Assembly: GCA_027382625.1 (NCBI GenBank)
Contig: JAJKFJ010022734.1
Span: 158,490 to 222,489, forward strand
Direction of reading: 5' to 3'
From: Tetmemena sp. SeJ-2015
Lineage: Eukaryota; Ciliophora; Spirotrichea; Sporadotrichida; Oxytrichidae
DNA: 64,000 bases
Shown here one piece after another: positions 23,630-36,154 of the stretch. The number at the start of each line of letters is the position of its first letter. Within the stretch, counting starts at the first letter, position 1. Under the pieces are notes generated by a model. The model made no database searches and was not told the origin of the DNA. It worked only from the letters and a program-made list of their open reading frames with translations. The position numbers were made by a program, and so were the translations under genes.

Positions 23630-24191
23630 AAAATAATAAATTTATCACTTAATTCATAAACATAATTTACCATATATGTCAAAGAATATATGAGAATGTA
23701 TCTTTCTTAATATAATATTATGAAATTAGAAATAAAATGTGCTTCAAATTTTTTTTTTTTTGCATTTTTACAATATTTAAAAGTAATTAAGGCAGAGGGA
23801 TTATCGTTAAATAGGTTATCATTGCCACTAAACTAATATTCTCACTTTTTAGTCAAATTAACTCTCACTCTCATTTGAATTTCTTAAGTCTACTTATTAA
23901 TATAAATTTGAATAAAATAAGAAGAAGAAGAAATAATGATTTAAGGTTTGATTGAAATTAAGTTTTGGGCTTACCACTTCATCTTTTGTGAATTGGTAAA
24001 CAATAATTACTTTAACACAATTGTCTTCACATTTATTTATAGCTGAGTTTATCATAAGCAATTATGGATTGAATATAAGGTGGTCTTAAAATAGGTTTGG
24101 CATCTCAACTACCAGCAATCAACGTGAATGAAAGTGGAGTCTTGAGATTTATAGCAACAAAGTAGAACAGAGAGTTCTATCTGATTAGGGC
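23630..24191. other. AT-rich spacer between the unknown gene and dynein block 6
   Basis: Contains a T12 run (about 23749-23760) and a GAA-rich stretch near 23925. No coding or RNA signal recognised. Confidence 0.5.
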
Positions 24192-27100
24192 TCAATCGTT
24201 GAGCGAGCAGAGCATAGCTACTCCTCTCTTAATCCAGTGGCTCTGTGGCTTGTCCGAGGGTAGACGGATGTGAGTGACGAAGTTTGTAGAATGTCCAGTA
24301 GTTGATAGAGTTCCTCTACGCTCCAGAGTCTTATAGACTGGGCAGTTGTAGTTAGGGTAATTCTTAACTTCCTCATTCAGGCAAGGCTTGAACCAAATCA
24401 TTGGGCACTTCACAAAAAGAATCTTCAAGTCACTCTCATCAAGAAGGCGGGTGGAGTAGTTCCACTTGCATCCTTCAATGTACATTCCACAGACGTTGAT
24501 TCCATCTTCAGGAGGGTGAGGGTTCTCCTCTTAGATCATTTCGTAGTCGAACACTAACTTATCGATGGGAATCTGATACTTACGAGCATAGTTTTGAAGT
24601 GCTCCAGTCAAGAAACCTTGAGTGAAGTAGAACTTGTTGATCCAATAGAAGGGTGGAATACCGTGATTAATCCAGTGTTAGAAGAATTCTAGTCTTTGCT
24701 TTAGATCAGTTACATATCCTCCAAGAGGCTTGAGTGAAGGATAAGACTTACTCTTCCATAGTTGTGGCACTTTACCGTCGAAGAGAGACTTCAAGGCTTC
24801 TTCTAGTTGAGAGGAGAGCAAAATTTCACCCTTGATAGCCTTTTTAAGATCCTTGAGTGAACCACGAATAATGTTAATCAATCCGTTGAAACGAATAAGC
24901 TCCTGAGTAAGCACGGTATTCATGCTTTGTTCATAAGAAACTGGATACTTCTTCTCTGCGGCTTTAACGTCGAAAGGCTCAGGAACATCAATTAAGATTT
25001 AATCTGCTAAATGCATGATCATCTCATCTGAGTTGCCTCCGCCACCAGCAGCTGCATTCTATTAGGTACTCAGAATAGCTTCAAAGGCTGTGTCAGTCTC
25101 ATTTCTATCCTTGGTTATGTCTGCGTTTGAGTGGAGACCAAACACCTCAGGCTCTGGGTATTAAGGCAGTTACTTGATATAATCAAGGTAGTTATCGTAA
25201 TCCGTGAAAGGAGGGACATAGTAAACTCCAGAGGGTGAGAGTTTGTAGTTGTCATCAAAGATCTTGTCAGAGTAATAGTCCTCCAAGATAGTCATTAGGC
25301 ATCTGCGATCCTTATCGTCTGTCACTCTTCCTCCATAGTTACACTCACCAGTCAGATAAAATGAATACACTTTTCAAATTAGATCATTAAATTCATTTGC
25401 TCTGGAGTTTACTTAAGTGCATCTAGAGGAGCCTTATCGGGATACTGATTGATGAAGATTCTTAGTTGACGCACTGAGATGATTAGGTCTGACTAGTTAA
25501 ACTCGTAGGGGATGTTCCAGCCAAGGGGTCCGAACTTTCTTCTCTCTTAAATAACTGCATGGAAGAAGCAGAGACCGAAGACTAACTTTCTGAACTCTCT
25601 GGGCTTCACACAAGCTTCGAAGAAGTCCTTCTGATTGGAAATAGGGTCTGTGAGATAAGATCCTCCCAAGTTAGAGCGGAGACCCTTTGGAGGTTCATTC
25701 AAGAAAAATAAGTGAATTTTATAAAGATATGAAGTCTTTTTCGATTAGTCATCTTCAATCCGTTTTGAAGGATGGAAACTGGGAAATCCTTTGAAGGGTA
25801 AGAGGTAAGCCAGATTCTGAATTCTCTGTTTGTGATCTTATGGTCAGGTGAGAGCTCCTCGCAAATCTTTTCCAATTTGCCCATCCAGCTGACTGCAAGA
25901 TGGCAGTTCTATAGCACAACCCAAGATCCTTTCTAGACTGCTTCTTGAATGAATCATTACATACATAGTGTAACTAATTTAAAAATCTCTCAGCCTTGGG
26001 ACCTTGACCTTGCCCAAGTGATACAGTGTCGATGTGCTTCTTCTTAACCTCTCCAAACTTGACTAAGCTGTTGAGGGGATCTGCTCCTGGGGAAAGCACG
26101 AAGATCAAAGGAGTGGTGCTAGTTGAATAATTTATACGATCTATATGATGAATCCTTATAGACGACGTTGAGATCGAATTGAGGAGGTGTGATGAAAGCA
26201 TCTCCGAGCTATTCGATAATGTAATTGAAGATTGCTGGAATGACCTTATCTAATTAAGTTTGCTTGAATTCAAAAAATTTTGTATCTGGTCTGATGCATC
26301 TAAGGATGATCATTCTCTGGAATGAGTTCAGCTTGTTAGTGTAGTCGTCATTTAGTTTGAAGTCGTGAGGAGTTGAGCTGTCGTACATCTGCTTGTAGAT
26401 CGAGTGCTTAGCCTTGAAGTGCTCTTGGAAACCCTTGAATCCCTTTAGATCACTCATTCTGAGCAACTCTCCCCAAGATTTCTCACTCACCCAATCAGCA
26501 GGGCAGGGAGGCAGGTCTCCTCCGAGTTGGATACCTCCAGTGAGGAAGAATCTGAATTCTTCGGTGTCCATTTCCTTGGACATCTCCTTAAGCTTGCAAG
26601 TGAGCAAGAAGGAGAAGATGATCTTGTCCTTTTCGAAGAGGGAACGACAGATGTTTCTGTAGAGTGAGATGAGGAACTCTTCATTGAGGAAGTTCAGGCG
26701 CTCTTGCAAGTCTTCACTTGGCTGTGAGTTTTGAATGGCTGCGATGAAAAGATTGATGAAGAAGGAAAGCGAGTACTGATACATAGGATCGATGTTGGCT
26801 AGATCAGTGATACAGAAGAAGAGTCCAGCAGTACGCTCAGCAACTGGTCTGTAGCCCATACGCATCTCATCGATCTCTTTTTCAGTCTTCTCAGCAATTT
26901 CTTGCTTCCTGGCGATATCATTAGCAAGGATCTTAGCATTGGAGAGAATTTCAATAGCCTTAGAGTCTCCGAGGATGTCAGTGGTTGAGGAGAGAGTCTT
27001 TAGAATCTGATCTTCAATCTCCTCCAACTTATTCTTGTTGGCAGCACCTTCAACCACAAGTTGCTCTTTCTTGACTTGCAGTTCTGAGTTTTCCTTCTCG

Positions 27101-27275
27101 ACTACAATACCTAGCAGCTGGTCTGAAAGTCCCTCGTAGGTGATCATGAAGTTGAGTAGGGTGACCTTGGTTGATACCTCAGGCAAGTAGTGAGGATTTC
27201 TCAACTTGGTAGTCATGTAGAACTTGAAGTCTTTTGAGTACTCGATTTATCTATGATCTGGAAAGCAATGAGTAG
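24192..27275 (-). CDS. Axonemal dynein heavy chain, block 6: end of AAA5, AAA6 and C-terminal domain
   Basis: Read from 27275 downwards. [20 protein letters not shown] and [20 protein letters not shown] belong to AAA5. Then come [40 protein letters not shown] and [16 protein letters not shown] of the AAA5-AAA6 region. AAA6 has [18 protein letters not shown] and [14 protein letters not shown]. The C-terminal domain has [71 protein letters not shown] and [13 protein letters not shown] before TGA at 24192-24194. IESs with pointers TA and ATT are resolved. It lacks an AAA5 P-loop, so an earlier piece must join at about 27275. It probably belongs to the same gene as blocks 1, 3 and 4 because the domain content is complementary. 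Confidence 0.9.
25359..25411. other. IES, pointer TA, 53 bp
   Basis: TA at 25357-25358 and 25410-25411. Removal on the minus strand joins DKAPLDALK to [15 protein letters not shown]. With only a 2-bp pointer the exact cut is less certain. Confidence 0.7.
25700..25746. other. IES, pointer ATT, 47 bp
   Basis: ATT at 25697-25699 and 25744-25746. Removal on the minus strand joins [11 protein letters not shown] to [14 protein letters not shown], a conserved dynein join. Confidence 0.8.
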
Positions 27276-27351
27276 ATTCAAATGAAGTTAGATTAATTAA
27301 TAAAATAAAAAGGCTTTGACTGACATACAGTTGGATCGTAGTTAGATGACG

Positions 27352-28110
27352 TCAGAATTCAGTGCCTCCTGGCTGGTACCAGTAGTTGAGATAGTCGTAG
27401 GTGTAGATGAAGAGCACACTCGTGATGCCGAAGAACTGACTAAACCAGAAAATCATGTTGCCGGCTAGACTGCCTTTCAACCCAACCTTCACAAATAGAC
27501 TCACCAGGAAGATCTGGTTCACTTGCAAACTCGATAGATAGAATGATGCTCAAATTTGCTAATGATTGATTGACCCGTTCTTTTTTAATGAGGCTTGCTT
27601 AAAGAGAAGAGTGAGGAAGATCTCGTGGAAGATAATTGAGAAGAGGAAGGTCCACACATTAGCTTGGAAGAATGTAAGGCCCCATCTCAGCAAGTATTCC
27701 AAGTATACATGGCGGTAAAGGTACTCGTGCACTAGTCTGTTCCATTTACGGGAGTACTCGTCAAAGTTACTTTTAAATTAACTCAGTAATTCGCATATAA
27801 AGTTAGATGAATTCCAAAAGTCTTGATAGAACTAGCGGTCTGCAAAGCCTGATATATCGGCATAGAAGTTGGGGATGAACTCAAAGACTAGGAAGAAGCA
27901 GCCGAAATAGATTAGCATGACTGGCATATAGAAGCAACTGAATATCTCAGTTGTGGGTACTCCATCTCTCAACAGATTGGAGAGTGGAATCAAGTGACTC
28001 TGATAAAGCTCATACACGAACAACTATAGAAGAGTTTTTGATATGCTCATGGCGAAAGACTATTCTTACAAAGCTACTTTGAAAACAGAGGAATACTGAA
28101 AACTTGAATT
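27352..28110 (-). CDS. MBOAT-family O-acyltransferase (DGAT1/SOAT-like), C-terminal half only
   Basis: A membrane-bound acyltransferase of the DGAT1/sterol acyltransferase branch, expected in ER membranes making neutral lipids. Visible family features are FADRQFYQDFWNS, WNRLVHEYLYRHVY and the active-site His in FSIIFHEIFLTLLF. The C-terminal hydrophobic part is GNMIFWFSQFFG to YTYDYLNYWYQPGGTEF, with TGA at 27352-27354. Upstream it begins after a possible 3' splice site (ttttcag) at YSSVFKVALQEQSF near 28108. The coiled-coil gene starts only about 100 bp further on, so the N-terminal half of the enzyme is missing from this locus. A 72-bp IES (CTTGC) is removed between LLFKQ and VNQIFLVSLF. 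Confidence 0.82.
27527..27598. other. IES, pointer CTTGC, 72 bp, in the acyltransferase
   Basis: CTTGC at 27522-27526 and 27594-27598. The insert contains an in-frame TGA. Removal on the minus strand gives LTLLFKQVNQIFLVSLFVK. Confidence 0.85.
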
Positions 28111-28208
28111 CAAAAAAGTCAATCAAATATATAAATATCTCAAAGTGCTTCACAAATTATAGAATACTTGAAAGTTAAAGAGAAACAAATTAAGCTCTAG
28201 CAGCGTCA

Positions 28209-29879
28209 TCAGTTTCTGGAAGCCAACAACTTGACTGCTAAAGCCACGAAAGCAGTAGCAATGGCTCCTCCCACAATCAGAGTAGTGCTTGAATAGCCGC
28301 TCTCTTGCTTCTTCTTGGCTGGCTTCTAAGTCTCTGGAGAGGGCTTGAAGGTAGCTATAGCTTCCTCTAAGCTCATAGGTTTGCAGCAGTGACAGTTGTC
28401 GCCCTCAGCTTGAGCATCATGCTGCTCAGATGCTTCTGCCACAACTGCGGACTGTTCAATTTGTGGCTGCTCTTGTTGAATCACTCAGTAGTTTGGATAA
28501 CCTCAGGTTGAGCAACACTTTCGACAGGTGCCTCTTGCTGTTGCTTTTCTTCCTCTTATTAAAGCTAAAATGCTTTAATTTAAGCTCAGCCTGCTGCTCA
28601 AGTGAATTCTCCTGTGGAGATTCAATCATCTCAGACTTCTCTAACTTGGCATCAAGTGAAGGAGCTACTTAGAGTGGCTGTTGTTCAAGAAGAGTGACTA
28701 TTAAAGGGAATTAAGTTTATAAACTTGCTTGGTTTCCTCTGCCTCTCTCACTACCTCAGTCTGTCTCTTTTGTTCCTCATGAAGCTGCTCCTGTCTCTTC
28801 CTCTCTTCAGCCTCATCAAGCTCCTTTTAGATTCTCAGTTTCTCAGCTGCAGCTGCTGCCTCCTCTTTTTAAACTCTCTCCTTCTCTGCTGCTTCATGCT
28901 GTTGAATTTTTTCTCTCTCGGCAGCTTCAAGTCGTTCCTGCTGCTCCTTTGCCTCTCTTGCCGCTGCTTCAGCTTTCTCTTATAGGGCCTTAGCTTCCTG
29001 CTCCTGGACCTTAGTCATAGATGTCTAGATCAAAGCCTCAATCTTCTTAGCTTTCTCTTGGAGCTCTGTGATCAAGCAATGCTTAGATAAAACTTGAGCG
29101 TGGAAGTCTGTCAAAGCTTGCTCGAGGGCCTTAAGACTCTCGGTTGAACCTCTGACGTCCTCAGATATCTCAGATCTATCCAAGGTAAAGACTAGCAAAG
29201 CCTTAGAGTGCTCCTCAAGATCGTGTCTCAAAGAAGCAAGGGAGGTTTGTTGATCCTTAAGAGAAGCCAAATCTGATCCGTTTCTGCCTTCTTCTCAGAA
29301 TCACTCAGGTGCTGCTCAACTGATGAAAGTTTTAGCCACACCTCACTCTAATGAAAGGAGAATAACCATCATAGATTAATATCTCACTGAATCTGACTTG
29401 GTTCTCTTGCAGGAGAGCACTCACTCTGACATGCTCCAAGTTTTGCTTCTCTTCAAGTCGCTGCTTAGCCTCATGCTCTTCCTTCTCCTTAGCCAAACGA
29501 TGCTTTTCTTCTTCTTCTGCTCTCTGTTTAGCCTCTTGCTGCTCTTTAGACTCACTTTCAGCTGGATGCTCTGAAGTCTTGTCATCAGATGGTACACCTG
29601 AGACCTTAACCTCTTCCTCCTGACTGGAAGTTGGCTGCTTTTACTCAGACTGCTCAGAAGTAGGTTACTCGTTGGGTTGAGTGGATGCAGTTGAACTCTC
29701 GTTGACCTTGGTCTCCTCTGTTGCTACCGCATTCTGTTTCTCCTCTTGAGAAGTATAGAATATGCTTAAAATGAATTGAGCTGCTTCAACTTTCTCTGCA
29801 AGGGCATCTGCCATCTTCTCTGTGAGAGTGGCGTTGCTCTTCTTGGCCTGTTGTTGGGATTCTTCTTCTTTGCTCCCAT
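28209..29879 (-). CDS. Glu-rich coiled-coil protein with C-terminal membrane anchor
   Basis: ATG at 29877-29879 (MGAKKKNPNNRPRRATLTEK). A long, very charged coiled-coil body follows, rich in E, K, Q and A (AKQRAEEEEKHRLAKEKEEH; LITELQEKAKKIEALI). The C-terminus has KPAKKKQESGYSS, then one hydrophobic helix, TLIVGGAIATAFVALAVKLL, and SRN before TGA at 28209-28211. That suggests a tail-anchored protein with its bulk in the cytosol. Two IESs are resolved (CTCACT, TTGAG). Frame changes at about 29290 and 28440-28720 show further IESs not worked out. The family is not recognised; coiled-coil composition alone gives no function. Confidence 0.72.
29348..29388. other. IES, pointer CTCACT, 41 bp
   Basis: CTCACT at 29342-29347 and 29383-29388. 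Removal on the minus strand joins ALLQENQVRFSE to VWLKLSSVEQHLSDSEKK. Confidence 0.75.
29751..29780. other. Possible 30-bp in-frame IES, pointer TTGAG
   Basis: TTGAG at 29746-29750 and 29776-29780. The insert encodes FILSIFYTSQ, a hydrophobic patch out of place in a charged coiled coil. Removal gives KVEAAQEEKQNAVATEE. It is in frame, so this rests on composition and the direct repeat. Confidence 0.5.
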
Positions 29880-30262
29880 TTCAAACTATATTCATCATCA
29901 ATACTTATTCCTTGGAAAGAGACTGTACATTAAATACACTAAAATAGGAATTGATAGAATATTCTATTTTTGATTAGTGTGACAGATTAGTCAGTAAAAA
30001 GATGGATGTAAGTTTGAGTTAGTGAGTAGTTGCTACTATTTGATTTTAATAATATCTAAATAATTACTTTGCTAAAATAGTAATATTTAATCAGTCGTTC
30101 TAAATGCTCCACTCCAAGTATTAATTTATAGCCACACACCTCTATTAACTTTAATAATTCTCAACTTTAAACTATAAACATTATAAATTAACTTCAAATT
30201 AATTCTACAATATGCACCATCGAACATAATTGATGGTTGTATTTAGTCTAAGTGTTGAGTGA
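29880..30262. promoter_or_regulatory. Divergent intergenic region
   Basis: Lies between the coiled-coil gene (-) and the small TIM gene (+), so it should hold both 5' flanks. It is AT-rich with no recognisable element. Whether both genes end up on one somatic chromosome is unknown. Confidence 0.35.
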
Positions 30263-30556
30263 ATGGCATCTGGAAGTCAGAGTATGGATTTTTCTAACTC
30301 GAGTATTAGCCCACATGAGCTTTTGAACAGAGTAGCAGATGAGCAGAGTTCAATAAACATAGCCAAGTTCAGCGCAGAGACTCAACTACACTGCCAGTCA
30401 TTCTGCATCAAGCAGGCAGAGGAGCAATTGAGGGATGATGACTCACTAACTCAAGATAGTCTAAATGCCATAGAGAGGCAGTGCAACAAGTTGTGCATCA
30501 AGAAATTCTTCAGAGCTTATAACTTCTAGAACTAATTCCTAAAAGGGGCAATATGA
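30263..30556 (+). CDS. Small TIM-like protein with twin CX3C motifs
   Basis: A 97-residue protein (MASGSQSMDFSNSS at the start) with CQSFC and CNKLC, the twin CX3C signature of Tim8/9/10/13 chaperones that escort membrane proteins across the mitochondrial intermembrane space. The two motifs are separated by 25 residues, longer than the usual 11-16, with a polar insert (LRDDDSLTQDSLN). Reading TAG at 30527 and TAA at 30533 as Gln extends it to TGA 30554-30556 (AYNFQNQFLKGAI). No IES is needed, so it may be a single continuous exon. Which TIM subfamily it belongs to cannot be told. Confidence 0.75.
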
Positions 30557-30641
30557 AATGAAATTGATTAGAGATAGAGGAACATGCAGCCTAAGTATGA
30601 GATATAGTATAGTTAAGTTTAAATTAACATTCCTAATTAAA

Positions 30642-33950
<3,309 letters not shown>

Positions 33951-34122
33951 TTCACTCACACTTAATTAATCAATAATGCTTTTACTAAATGCAATTCAGG
34001 GATGTAGCAAGTAGATATCAATAGTCAAATTATAATTAGTTCAATAAGGTTTATTTAAATGGAGAAAATTTTATTTAGAGGATGCGGTAAAGAAGGAGGC
34101 ATCACTATGATGTTGGAGATTC

Positions 34123-35508
34123 TCAATCGAAATCTAAGTCATAGTTTTCAAAAGCCTACTCATCCAAATTCTTCAAAAACTCCCATCTTTATTCACAATA
34201 GGGATCAGGCTGAAACGATGGCAAATCTGGAAGTTAATCTTGAGTTGCAACAAAAGCTGCATTAAAGTTATTATCGCTTTAGCTTTCGTCATCGAGGATA
34301 ATGCAGTCTGCTTTTACTTATTAAGGAAGAGAAAAATTTGCAGAAGGAATCTTGAATTCTAAGATGTCAAATGCTCGCTTTTTATTGGCCTTATTTTTCT
34401 GTCTCATTTTAGCAGGCTGGGTTTTTAAGCACCTTCGTTGTATGTAAAAAGAAGGTCCTATATTTCTAGGAGGTTAATCCAGAGCAGAGCCAAAAATAGA
34501 GTCCATAGATTGACTAGTCAGAATCTAAGGTTGGCTCTCTCTTACATCTTCCTCATCTTCACTGCTTTAAGATTTGCTACTGATGTCCTCTCCACTTCGG
34601 TTATTTAAAAGTGAGGAAAACTTCTACTCTTCTTGAAAAGCGGCAGGCATAAATTTCTAATCATGTGAAGCTTGAGAGGAGTCAATATTCTTGTTCCTTT
34701 TCGGGTTCTTTTGTTTCCTTCTTCTTTTTTTGACTCGGCACACATCGTCCATAATCTTATTGTATCTCTTTTAAAGCACTCGCTTCATATGAACTTTAGA
34801 AATGAACATCTACTTATCATAAAAGAGAAGTATTATATCATATTTCAATAGTGGTTAATCTACTTGTCCTCTATGGCAAACATCTGCGCACAATATGCCT
34901 GAGAAGTTCTGTACTGGAAACTGCTCTGACAAGAATTTATATTTAGATTGCTAAGTAAAATGAAAATGCAATCTAATTATTTAAATTAGTAACTTCTCAA
35001 AATTTTGAGGGCCAATCTTTCTTTAGAGAGTCTCAAAATCCTTTGCAGATTTCAAGACTAGATAATCCCAAGGCCTTTTTCTTTAAGGATTTACAGGTAT
35101 TTCATTGCTCTTTAATTTTTTCACGCAGCTTTAACGTTTACTGTCCTAGACACAATTATCTTGGAGAGGGAGTAAATTAGCTGCCTCAGAGGAAATTAAA
35201 AATAATATTTTTTCTCTCTTCACGAAAAAGAGTTTAAATGAAATATCCTATGTCTAACTTTCAAAATGAGCAGTGGGTTTGATTGGTGAGGATTGTTAAT
35301 AATGATTTGGCGATCTTGAGAGGATTAAGGGGCTTACTTGAAGAGCCTCTTGTGAAAACATTTCTCCCAAAGACTCACATCGATATTGAGAAATCGGATG
35401 CTCCTATCTGCACAATTAATCCTCCTAGTCATTCTTCATCTGATTAAAGTTTAGTTTTTAGTTAAAGTCGTAGCTTTGCTCATTCAAGAATTCAGATTCT
35501 CTCAACAT
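34123..35508 (-). CDS. Unknown basic protein, probably nuclear
   Basis: Not recognised. ATG at 35506-35508 (MLRESEFLNEQSYDFNQ). The first exon ends FSQEALQ before a GT donor. A second starts near SEAANLLPLQDN (RPWDYLVLKSAKDFETLQ). A third has FLSEQFPVQNFSGILCADVC and DIILLFYDKQMFISKVHMKR. A basic cluster (RVKKRRRKQKNPKRNKN) resembles a nuclear localisation signal. The tail is acidic and aromatic (PDLPSFQPDPYCEQRWEFL, ENYDLDFD) with TGA at 34123-34125. About 20 in-frame TAA/TAG codons fit Gln. The ORF on the opposite strand at 34059-34265 is its shadow. Confidence 0.65.
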
Positions 35509-35830
35509 ATTCAAAAAGCAAAATGTTTTTATAAATTTAAACTTAGAAAATAATTCACTTTGAATAAAAAAACAATTTAACTTAGAAAATGTTATTTGAA
35601 AAGCTAAGCAAGTATGATTGCTTTTCATTATATTTCTATTCTATAAAAAGTAAAGTGAAACATTTTTATGAGTAATGAGGGATTCTTATCCATCTTTATT
35701 TGAAAAGATAAGGACACAATTAGTTCCCAATTAAGTAAATAATTCACTCTTTTTCGATGTATTTGAATTAATACTTAAAATTAATTGTAGTTTGACAATA
35801 GCAGATCATTATAATGAAATTTGATATAGA

Positions 35831-36058
35831 TCAATTCCCTGAATAAACTTCATTTTGGTCAGTTGCCTCTTCTTGGTACTATGCCTTATTTTTGCCATCA
35901 AAGCTTAAAAGGAAGCCTTCACAGAGCAAACCTCCTGAATTTTCATCTATCTAGGCAGGGATGCTTTTAGGAAGTGAAGCTCTCACATCTCTATCAGCTT
36001 TAACTCTCTCTTAAGATGATTTAGTATAGCTCCTTTCTGGACTTGCTTGGGCTGAATT
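35831..36058 (-). CDS. C-terminal coding exon, owner uncertain
   Basis: Open frame NSAQASPERSYTKSSQERVK to SFDGKNKAQYQEEATDQNEV, then TGA at 35831-35833, with several TAA/TAG Gln codons. An in-frame TGA just upstream implies a splice or IES junction near 36058. It may be the last exon of the kelch-like gene next door or a small separate gene. Confidence 0.4.
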
Positions 36059-36154
36059 CTTTCAAAGTTAAATTAAAATTTAGTTTTAATTCTTTGAATG
36101 GCTCTTGTAGTTCATCAGTGCAACTAAATGATTTACTTTATTAAATTAAAGTTT

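Noticed and set aside
34059..34265. Plus-strand 68-residue ORF
   Set aside because: It overlaps the 3' coding end of the minus-strand basic protein, which has the better supported reading and TGA stop.
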